Below are positions 56,234 to 64,000 of a stretch of 64,000 bases of DNA, one piece after another. The first letter of the stretch is position 1. Each line of letters starts with the position of its first letter. Origin of the DNA: Desulfuromonadaceae bacterium. Its GTDB lineage: Bacteria; Desulfobacterota; Desulfuromonadia; Geobacterales; Pseudopelobacteraceae. The DNA lies in assembly GCA_028688955.1 (NCBI GenBank), contig JAQTXD010000002.1, forward strand, positions 1-64,000. Reading direction: 5' to 3'. A model generated the notes under the pieces. The model did not search any database. It saw nothing but the letters and a program-made list of their open reading frames with translations, and was not told the origin of the DNA. The translations under genes were made by a program, and so were the position numbers.

Positions 56234-57796
56234 TTAACGGGCATATTCGACTGATCTGGTTTCCCGGATAACGTTGACCTTGATCTGACCCGGGTAGGTC
56301 ATTTCGGCCTCGATTTTTTTGGCAATGTCCCGGGCCATAACGACGGATTGATCATCGCTGACCTGATCACTGGAAACCATGACACGGATCTCGCGACCTG
56401 CCTGGATCGCAAATGACGACTGCACGCCGCTGAACGATGTTGCAATGCGCTCCAGATCACCGAGACGCTTGACATAGGTCTCCATCATTTCGCGGCGGGC
56501 ACCGGGGCGGGCACCGGAAAGTGCATCTGCAGCCTGTACCAGAATAGCCAGAATCGAATTTGGTTTTTCATCTTCGTGATGAGCCATGATTGCATGCACG
56601 ATCCTCGGAGTTTCACCATATTTACGAGCCAGTTCCGCACCGATGACCGCATGAGAACCCTCGACTTCATGATCGACCGCCTTGCCAAGGTCATGCAGAA
56701 GGCCGGCTCGTTTGGCCTGCTTGACATTCAGCCCCAGTTCAGCAGCCATGATTCCGCAGAGGAATGCCACCTCAAGCGAATGAAGATAGACGTTCTGGGT
56801 ATAGGAGGTGCGGTATTTAAGGCGGCCAATCAGTTTGAGAACTTCCGGGTGGATGCCATGAACGCCAAGATCGAAGGCTGCCTGCTCACCGGCTTCTTTA
56901 ATGGTGAGTTCAACCTCTTCGGTCGATTTTGCCACGACCTCTTCAATACGGCCCGGGTGGATACGCCCATCAGCAAGGAGTTTTTCCAGAGACAGTCGCG
57001 CAACTTCACGACGTACCGGATTGAAACCGGAGAGAATTACCGCCTCAGGAGTATCATCAATAATCAGGTCAATACCGGTGGCGGCCTCCAGAGCGCGAAT
57101 GTTTCTTCCCTCGCGACCAATAATGCGCCCCTTCATTTCATCTGACGGCAACGGCACGACGGAAACGGTGCGTTCGGCAACGTACTCTCCGGCGTAGCGC
57201 TGTATGGCAAGAGCCATGATTTCCTTTGCTTTTTTGTCCCCGGTTTCGCGGGCCTCATCTTCAATAGTCCTGATTATTTTAGCTGCGTCATGCTTGGCTT
57301 CGGCTTCCATTGCGTTCATCAGCTCTTTTTTGGCTTCTGCCGCCGACATTCCGGATATTTCCTCAAGCTTGGCATTCTGGATATCAGCCGATTTTTTCAG
57401 CTCTGCATCGCGCAGGTCCAACGCCTGCTCTTTTTGAGATACCACCTGCTCTTTTTTGAGAATATCCATCTCTTTCTGGTCTATTAAACCGGCTTTTTTA
57501 TCAAGATTCTCTTCCTTTTGCGTCAGCCTCTTTTCAAGAATCTGCAGATCCTTGTTTTTCTCATTTGTTTTCCGTTCATGCTCTTCTTTCGCCTGAAGCG
57601 CCGTATCCTTGGCCTTAAGTTCGGCCTCCTTGGTGATAGTATCAGCTTCACGGCGGGCATCTTCCAGCACCTTGCCGGCAAGCTCTTCAGCCTGCTTCAG
57701 AATTGACCCCGTATCCTTCTTGTTGAGCTTATTGCCGGCAAAATACGCCCCGGCAGCAACAACGAGAGTAATGACAACCATAATTATTTCCTGCAT
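56234..57796 (-). CDS. rny: Ribonuclease Y
   Basis: Membrane-anchored endoribonuclease. N-terminal membrane helix (about residues 4-22), long coiled coil (about 30-190), KH domain ([20 protein letters not shown]), and HD domain with the HD pair in [18 protein letters not shown] near residue 365. 520 residues is typical. AGGAGG upstream. Confidence 0.97.
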   Translation of the reverse strand: MQEIIMVVITLVVAAGAYFAGNKLNKKDTGSILKQAEELAGKVLEDARREADTITKEAELKAKDTALQAKEEHERKTNEKNKDLQILEKRLTQKEENLDKKAGLIDQKEMDILKKEQVVSQKEQALDLRDAELKKSADIQNAKLEEISGMSAAEAKKELMNAMEAEAKHDAAKIIRTIEDEARETGDKKAKEIMALAIQRYAGEYVAERTVSVVPLPSDEMKGRIIGREGRNIRALEAATGIDLIIDDTPEAVILSGFNPVRREVARLSLEKLLADGRIHPGRIEEVVAKSTEEVELTIKEAGEQAAFDLGVHGIHPEVLKLIGRLKYRTSYTQNVYLHSLEVAFLCGIMAAELGLNVKQAKRAGLLHDLGKAVDHEVEGSHAVIGAELARKYGETPRIVHAIMAHHEDEKPNSILAILVQAADALSGARPGARREMMETYVKRLGDLERIATSFSGVQSSFAIQAGREIRVMVSSDQVSDDQSVVMARDIAKKIEAEMTYPGQIKVNVIRETRSVEYAR

Positions 57797-57853
57797 ACGA
57801 TCAACCTCCTCTATATTAATCCGGGCCGCCTGGCGAGCTCCGGTTACTTCCTG

Positions 57854-58426
57854 TTATGCTGCGGGCGGGATTCGAATTATGCGCGAATCTGTCACAATTA
57901 TTTCCATTGGAATATCATGACTGTCCGCCGGGATAGCGCCGCCAGTCACTTGAAAATCATGACACAGCCCCACCAGATGCGCCTCACAATCCGGGTGGGC
58001 GAGAAAACGGTCATAAAATCCTTTTCCGTATCCTATCCGGTGCCCCGAAGGGTCAAACCCGACCCCCGGTACAACGATCAGATCTGCTTCGTCTGCCAGA
58101 TGGTCACTCCCGGTCGGGCACGGCTCCAGAATACCGAACGCACCTTCCTGTAACTCTTCAATCCGCTCAACTCTGCGAAAGACCATCCGCTGGCCGCAAA
58201 CAGCCGGATATAGCAGCCGTTTCTGCGCCAGGAATGCAGCGGCAGCAATCAATGCGGTATCGATTTCGTTATGAGCCGGCGCATACAGGGCAATGCATTC
58301 GGCATGAGCATACTCATCCAGAGATAGCAGATTGAGTTGTGCCGCACGACTGTGTGCAGACCATGCTTCATGGCTGAGCCCACGACGCAGTGCCAGCAAT
58401 TGCGAACGGAGCGAGCGCTTGGGCAT
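57854..58426 (-). CDS. 5-formyltetrahydrofolate cyclo-ligase
   Basis: Converts 5-formyl-THF to 5,10-methenyl-THF with ATP (YgfA/MTHFS). The C-terminal signature VPGVGFDPSGHRIGYGKGFYDRFL is present (written here as VVPGVGFDPSG followed by HRIGYGKGFYDR), with the N-terminal KRSLRSQLLALRRGL. 190 residues. Lies between rny and the zapA-side intergenic RNA region. Confidence 0.9.
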   Translation of the reverse strand: MPKRSLRSQLLALRRGLSHEAWSAHSRAAQLNLLSLDEYAHAECIALYAPAHNEIDTALIAAAAFLAQKRLLYPAVCGQRMVFRRVERIEELQEGAFGILEPCPTGSDHLADEADLIVVPGVGFDPSGHRIGYGKGFYDRFLAHPDCEAHLVGLCHDFQVTGGAIPADSHDIPMEIIVTDSRIIRIPPAA

Positions 58427-58429
58427 ACT

Positions 58430-58582
58430 GATCTTTCATTAAGCACGTACGGAAATGGCCCCGAAGTGGCATCGGGAAGGTCGACCAGGGAGGCTGAAGC
58501 GGGAAAAAGGCGTGAGTGCAGTCAGATAATGGGGAACGTTAGCTGATAAACATGACAGTACTCAGATGCGTTTTTTCCTTTC
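58430..58582 (-). ncRNA. Candidate 6S-like RNA between zapA and the cyclo-ligase gene
   Basis: The order zapA - ssrS (6S RNA) - ygfA is conserved in many proteobacteria and this 284-base gap occupies exactly that place and strand. A promoter-like pair lies upstream (58589-58619). Nested complementary pairs were noted by eye (ACTGA/TCAGT, GGAAA/TTTCC, GCATC/GATGC), but no continuous 6S rod was confirmed. The rest of the gap to 58710 shows a short GTCTC/GAGAC hairpin (58686-58700) and nothing else. Confidence 0.3.
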
Positions 58583-58588
58583 AGTGAG

Positions 58589-58619
58589 GATATATTCAAC
58601 GGGCGTTACATTATTTCAA
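58589..58619 (-). promoter_or_regulatory. Putative promoter for the candidate 6S-like RNA
   Basis: On the minus strand, TTGAAA (58619-58614) and TATATC (58594-58589) with a 19-base spacer (18 with ATATAT). Confidence 0.35.
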
Positions 58620-58710
58620 TCCAGTGCTCTATGGCAATACTGGACGAACCCGACCGGATTACAATTTATGCGAATATATGATCAAGTCTCCCTGAGAGAC
58701 CATGTAAAAA

Positions 58711-58983
58711 TCAGACCGCTTCCAGTGAAGCAAGCATAGTGTTGATTCTGCTCTCGACTGCAGAATCCTTTTCGCGCTCGGAGCGCAGCTCAAGCAATTC
58801 TTCTGATGTATTCAGCAGAGCCAGTATCAATACCAGCTGGGCATCGCCACTTCGCAGCGCACTGCCGATTTCTTGCAGCTTGTCGTTGACAAACGTCTCC
58901 ACGGCCTGAACTTTAGCTTCAGGAGCAGAGCTTCGGACAGAAAGTTCACGACCAAGAATGGTCACTGCATGGCTTGTTTTCAT
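58711..58983 (-). CDS. zapA: Cell division protein ZapA
   Basis: FtsZ-ring stabilising protein. Short N-terminal strand region with TILGRELSVRS, then the coiled-coil C-terminus (AVETFVNDKLQEIGSA ... LLNTSEELLELR). 90 residues is typical. The gene lies just upstream of the RNA candidate and downstream of the ZapB-like gene, grouping cell-division functions. Confidence 0.9.
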   Translation of the reverse strand: MKTSHAVTILGRELSVRSSAPEAKVQAVETFVNDKLQEIGSALRSGDAQLVLILALLNTSEELLELRSEREKDSAVESRINTMLASLEAV

Positions 58984-59003
58984 ACAATGACCATCATCAC
59001 GTG

Positions 59004-59180
59004 TTAAATCCCGTCCAGCCTGCCAAGAATGGCATCAACACGGGATTTTATCCCCTCGCGGTCAGTCGAGAGCCGCTGAACTTCTTCGCTCAGGCGGGCG
59101 TTTTCTTCTTTCAGAGCGGCATACTTTTCAACAACGTCGCCTATTTTCTTTTCCAGTACATCTATAAGTTCCTGATTCAT
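59004..59180 (-). CDS. ZapB-like small coiled-coil protein
   Basis: 58 residues forming one continuous coiled coil (LIDVLEKKIGDVVEKYAALK and onward, leucine/valine heptads), as in ZapB-type Z-ring factors. The ATG at 59180 is used (GGAAA upstream); a longer frame extending into the ftsY end is basic and without coiled-coil character. Placed directly next to zapA. Confidence 0.7.
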   Translation of the reverse strand: MNQELIDVLEKKIGDVVEKYAALKEENARLSEEVQRLSTDREGIKSRVDAILGRLDGI

Positions 59181-59298
59181 GAGTTTCGTTTCCTTTCGAA
59201 GGGGGACACTATACGAAGTGGCCGAAGCAAAGTCAAGCCCTAATTGATTGAAATCGTGGAGTTCCGCAGCAGCTTCCGCGGTTTTTCTGCGTCTCTTT

Positions 59299-60365
<1,067 letters not shown>

Positions 60366-60366
<1 letters not shown>

Positions 60367-60722
60367 CAGATCTCCTTTTTCAGCTCAGTGATTGCCCGAC
60401 GGAAATGATATAACGCCAGCCCCATCGGGGAGCTGCGTTCGATATTCATGACTAGCGAATAATATTGGTCAATACAGCCGATGAACAGATGTCCCTTGTC
60501 GGAAGAGACAACGACATCTTCCACTTCGCCTACATACGCAGCACTCTTCATCTCCTTGAGGTGTGTCAGAATAATGCCTTTGTGAGCGGCAATAAAGCGA
60601 ATTTCATAGGGGTCACAGTGGCACTGCTCCATGACCGCTTCACCTTCCCAGTCAACCAGAATGGCACCTATCGACTGCGGGACCTGATCTACCAGATTTT
60701 TCAGAATTACTTCAAATGACAT
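60366..60722 (-). CDS. Roadblock/LC7-domain protein
   Basis: 118 residues forming a single roadblock/LC7 fold (LVDQVPQSIGAILVDWEGEAV ... HLFIGCIDQYYSLVMNIER, strand pattern typical of MglB-like and Rag-regulator domains). Such proteins often form dimers that regulate small GTPases. It lies between smc and ftsY in one operon; no MglA-type GTPase is visible. The partner and role are unknown. Confidence 0.75.
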
Positions 60723-60737
60723 GATACACCTCTCACC

Positions 60738-63700
60738 TTAATGCAGCCGCACCGAAACAACCCGCGACGCCCCCGGTTCCTCCATGGTAATTCCATAGAG
60801 AGTATCTGCAACCTGCATGGTGGCCTTATTATGCGTAATGATGATGAATTGCGAGATTGAACTCATTTCCCTCACCATTTCGTTAAAGCGACCGATGTTG
60901 GCATCATCCAGCGGCGCGTCCACCTCATCCAGCAGGCAGAACGGTGTCGGCTTGATCAAAAATATCGAGAATATCAGCGCAACTGCGGTCAGCGCCTTTT
61001 CGCCTCCCGAGAGCAGTGTAACGTTCTGCAACTTCTTGCCGGGAGGCTGGACAATGATATCGATACCGGTCTCCAGCAGATCTTCCTCGTCAGTCAGACG
61101 CAATTCCGCCCGTCCGCCGCAGAACAGACGCGGGAAGACCTCCTGAAACTTGGCATTTATCAGATTATAGGTTTCCAGAAACCGCTGCCGGGTTGTACGG
61201 TTGATACGCTGGATGGCCTGCTGCAGGCCGCGCAGCGACTCCTCCAGATCATCCTTTTGGCCCGTCAGAAAGGTGAAGCGCTCCTCCATCCCGGCACATT
61301 CGTCAATAGCCATCAGATTCACTTCACCCATCTCATCCAAAAGGCGCTGCAGCTCTGTCTGTCGAACCCGCCCGGCGACGTCGTCAAAATGCGCCGACTC
61401 CAGTTGTGCCACCGCATCGGACATAGGGATACGGCTCCGCTCCTGCAGTGCCTGCTCCAGATGTTCTGCCTGCATGGTCAGGGTCGAAAAACGTAGATTT
61501 AGATCTGCCTGGGACTGTCGTACGGCATCCCCATCCTCACGGTTCTTCTTGAGCTGCGCTTCAACCAGATTCAGCGTGCTCCCCGCCTCCTCAAAGCGAA
61601 CCCGGATGGTCGCCAGACGATCCTCGGATTTGACCTGTTCCCGGACAAGACATTCCAGGCGTTCCGCAGCGGCGGCTATCTCACCCTGAAGTTTCTCCCT
61701 GGCAATATCACCCGATTCTATCTCCTGTCGGTCAGCAGCAATGCGCTGCACGATCTCTTCCGTCCGTTTTTCCAGATCCGCCAAGGCACGCAGGCCGGCA
61801 TCATGCTGTTCCTTGACGGTGGCGGTCTGAACCCGGATGGCAGTCACTTTTTCACGAACCCCTGATAACTGGACACGACGGGCATCAAGCTCCAGTTTCA
61901 GGCGGCCTGTCTCCAGTTCCAGCCCTTTCGAAGCATCACCCGTCAGGGCCGCCTGGTCTGCAGCCAACTTCATTTCTGCTTCCAGGGCAACGTGTTCCTC
62001 GTGGAGATTTTCGGCTTCCAGCTCTTGAACCTCCAGCCTCTCGACAATGCGGGCACTCTCATCATGAGCCTGCTGGCGATCTTTGAGCAAACCGGTCAGT
62101 TTCAGCTCCGCCTGATGCAGCTGCACACTGCCGCTTTTGAGCCCCTCCGCAGTTTCCTGGCTCTGACGGCGGAGATCATCGCGCTGAATGCCAAGCTGTT
62201 TTGTCTCCTCCTCCAGACGGCTTACGGCAAGTTCCAGTTCCCTGATTTCCCGCTTCTTGTGAATCAGGCCGTTTCCCACCTGCTCACCCGAACCACCGCT
62301 GACAATCCCCCCCTGGGAAACCATATCACCGGAACGGGTGACAAAGATCAGAGCCGGGTAGAGACGGGCCAACCGCAGCGCCGTTTCGATGTCATCGACC
62401 AGCATGACAGCCGTCAGCAGATTGCGGATCAGTCCGGAGAACCTCCCCTCGATCTGCACCTGTTCCAGCAACGGGATCGCTCCCGCGACCACCGGTGGGA
62501 TTTCAGTCGGAAGCTCAAGCGGCAGTGCAATTCCCGCCCGCCCTCCCTTGTTCGCTTTCAGAAATTCGAGAGCTCCGAGGGCATCCTGATCGTCGCAACA
62601 GAGGACACACTGCAGCCGTTCCGCCAGGGCCGCCTCGAGCGCCGGCTCCAATTCCGCAGGAGCTTGAATGGCGTCGGCTAGCACGCCGCTGAACTTGGAG
62701 CGGAGTCCGGCATCTTTCATCAGGGTGCGGGTCCCTTGACCGAATCCGGCAAACTGGGCCTCCAATTCCTTCAACGAATGGAGGCGGGAGGAACTCCGGT
62801 TCAACTCATCACGGCGGGATTGCCACTTTTTTTCAACCTCGGGCAGGTGCAGCTTCAATTCATCTTCCTGACCGCGCAAAGTAGACACGTACGCCTGCAG
62901 CTCCTCCTGCTCCCGTTGCCCGGTGGCGATTTCATTTTCCAGCCCATCCCCTCGCTGGCGCAGCTGTTCCTGCCGCTCAGCCAGTTGCATCGCTTCCCGC
63001 GTATGGCGGTCAAGCCGTTCCCGGAGCGACGCCAGACGTTTTTGGGCGTTCTCAAAGCGGCTTTTGAATTGGGCGGTCTCCGCAAGCGCGGTAAACAGAT
63101 CGCGGCGGCGGTTCTCCAGCTCACGGTTCAGGGCCTCCTCAGCCAGTTGGTGTGCAGCAAGTGCCTCCTCCGATTGTTCGAGTTCTTCCTGCATCCCGGC
63201 CGCATCTACCGCACCGGTTTCACGGCGAACGACGAGAGCCTCGCGCTGATCGCCACACTCTTTCAGTCGTTTCTCAAGCTCTGCAGTCTCGGCTGCCAAC
63301 CGCGCCAGGCGGCTCTCAAGTCCGGCGAACTCTTTACGCTGGAATTCCAGTCCGTTGCCGGTCGTAGTGAATTCACTTCTGACCCGATAAATCTCTTCCT
63401 GGGCGGCCGTCATCTGTTTTTCCACTTCCAGCAACCGGATTCTCGCTTCCTCAGCCTGAGCTTCTCCCACGGCAGTTGCTGAAAATACTTCACGGATGCG
63501 CTGATTAAGCGCCCCAAGCTCCCGCTCGGCCACTCCCCGCTGGGCCTGTGTTTCACAATATTCCCGCGCCGTAAAGAGCAGCTCAATCTGGCGTAACTCG
63601 TCGCGGTACTCCCGGAATTTTTCAGCCTTTTTAGCCTGGCGCTGCAATGACGCCAACTGGCGGCGGATCTCCCCCAGCACATCCGCCAGCCGGGCAAGAT

Positions 63701-64000
63701 TCTGACGAGTCCCCTCGATTTTTTTCAGGGCCACCTGTTTGCGCGACTTAAACTTGGTGACACCTGCCGCCTCCTCAATCAGAAAGCGGCGTTCCTCCGG
63801 CCGTGAATGAAGAATCTGGCCGATTTTCCCCTGTTCGATGATCGAATAGGCACGGGTACCAACACCGGTATCCATAAAGAGTTCGGTTATGTCGAGCAGT
63901 CGGCAGGGGGTTTTGTTAATCAGGTAATCACTCTCGCCGTCACGATAGAGGCGGCGGGTAAGCTGAATTTCGGCATAATCCAGATATTTGGCGGGTGCAC
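60738..64000 (-). CDS. smc: Chromosome segregation protein SMC (N-terminus cut off)
   Basis: Long coiled-coil ATPase organising the chromosome. The C-terminal ATPase head is complete: signature LSGGEKALTAVAL and Walker B CLLDEVDAPLDDAN. The two coiled-coil arms flank a hinge near the middle (SKFSGVLADAIQ ... TRSGDMVSQGGIVSGGS). The reading frame continues to the end of the window; codons before 63875 read through RLYRDGESDYLINKTPC, a family N-terminal segment, so about 1086 residues are visible and the Walker A end is missing. ScpA/ScpB are not in the window. Confidence 0.97.
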   Translation of the reverse strand, partial: APAKYLDYAEIQLTRRLYRDGESDYLINKTPCRLLDITELFMDTGVGTRAYSIIEQGKIGQILHSRPEERRFLIEEAAGVTKFKSRKQVALKKIEGTRQNLARLADVLGEIRRQLASLQRQAKKAEKFREYRDELRQIELLFTAREYCETQAQRGVAERELGALNQRIREVFSATAVGEAQAEEARIRLLEVEKQMTAAQEEIYRVRSEFTTTGNGLEFQRKEFAGLESRLARLAAETAELEKRLKECGDQREALVVRRETGAVDAAGMQEELEQSEEALAAHQLAEEALNRELENRRRDLFTALAETAQFKSRFENAQKRLASLRERLDRHTREAMQLAERQEQLRQRGDGLENEIATGQREQEELQAYVSTLRGQEDELKLHLPEVEKKWQSRRDELNRSSSRLHSLKELEAQFAGFGQGTRTLMKDAGLRSKFSGVLADAIQAPAELEPALEAALAERLQCVLCCDDQDALGALEFLKANKGGRAGIALPLELPTEIPPVVAGAIPLLEQVQIEGRFSGLIRNLLTAVMLVDDIETALRLARLYPALIFVTRSGDMVSQGGIVSGGSGEQVGNGLIHKKREIRELELAVSRLEEETKQLGIQRDDLRRQSQETAEGLKSGSVQLHQAELKLTGLLKDRQQAHDESARIVERLEVQELEAENLHEEHVALEAEMKLAADQAALTGDASKGLELETGRLKLELDARRVQLSGVREKVTAIRVQTATVKEQHDAGLRALADLEKRTEEIVQRIAADRQEIESGDIAREKLQGEIAAAAERLECLVREQVKSEDRLATIRVRFEEAGSTLNLVEAQLKKNREDGDAVRQSQADLNLRFSTLTMQAEHLEQALQERSRIPMSDAVAQLESAHFDDVAGRVRQTELQRLLDEMGEVNLMAIDECAGMEERFTFLTGQKDDLEESLRGLQQAIQRINRTTRQRFLETYNLINAKFQEVFPRLFCGGRAELRLTDEEDLLETGIDIIVQPPGKKLQNVTLLSGGEKALTAVALIFSIFLIKPTPFCLLDEVDAPLDDANIGRFNEMVREMSSISQFIIITHNKATMQVADTLYGITMEEPGASRVVSVRLH

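Overview
The window reads as a contiguous stretch of a chromosome from a Geobacter-like member of the Desulfuromonadales/Geobacterales. The grounds are: paired b' and b ATP synthase subunits directly after parA-parB, without subunits a and c nearby; two tandem GEMM-I riboswitches of the Geobacter 3',3'-cGAMP type in front of a c-type cytochrome; type IV pilus ATPases; and a propionyl-CoA/methylmalonyl-CoA route. No rRNA, tRNA, CRISPR array, prophage or classical transposase was seen. Both ends cut a gene (a Na+/Ca2+ exchanger on the left, smc on the right).

Layout. 1-11.7 kb, mostly minus strand: radical SAM protein, O-methyltransferase, fatty-acid-hydroxylase-family protein, beta-lactamase-fold hydrolase, moaC, an outer-membrane-type protein, pilT, a PilB-like pseudo-ATPase with an MshEN (c-di-GMP type) domain, dnaB and a U32 peptidase. 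11.8-20 kb, plus strand: YbgF/CpoB-like lipoprotein, LysM protein, dprA, topA, trmFO and an Fe-S CCG-domain oxidoreductase subunit. 20-28 kb: a propionate cluster (XRE-cupin regulator, carboxyltransferase, biotin carboxylase/BCCP, methylmalonyl-CoA mutase catalytic subunit, epimerase). It is interrupted between mutase and epimerase by a 438-bp cassette with 29-bp inverted repeats carrying a GxxExxY (PD-(D/E)XK-like) gene. 28-31.5 kb: a porin with a roughly 350-nt leader, and a secreted protein. 31.5-39.4 kb: parA, parB and atpF', F, H, A, G, D, C. 39.4-44 kb: rhodanese, DEAD-box helicase behind a leader terminator, isochorismatase-like protein, then tandem cGAMP riboswitches controlling a DUF5666/cytochrome lipoprotein. 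44-54 kb: pseudouridine synthase, a pqiA-pqiA-pqiB-pqiC lipid-transport operon, mog, an rRNA methyltransferase, a small GGQ release-factor-like protein, plsC and RNase J. 54-64 kb, minus strand: tyrS, ymdB, rny, 5-formyl-THF cyclo-ligase, a possible 6S-like RNA, zapA, zapB-like, ftsY, roadblock protein and smc.

How it works together: carboxylase, epimerase and mutase interconvert propionyl-CoA and succinyl-CoA, but the B12-binding mutase subunit is not in the window. A 10-bp palindrome overlaps the -10 of the putative promoters of both the propionate regulator gene and the ATP synthase operon, hinting at shared control of carbon and energy genes. Second-messenger signalling appears twice: the MshEN pseudo-ATPase beside pilT, and the tandem cGAMP riboswitches. 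The best candidates for under-described biology are the inverted-repeat GxxExxY cassette, the tandem riboswitch with its four-repeat cytochrome lipoprotein, the pilus pseudo-ATPase and the long porin leader.
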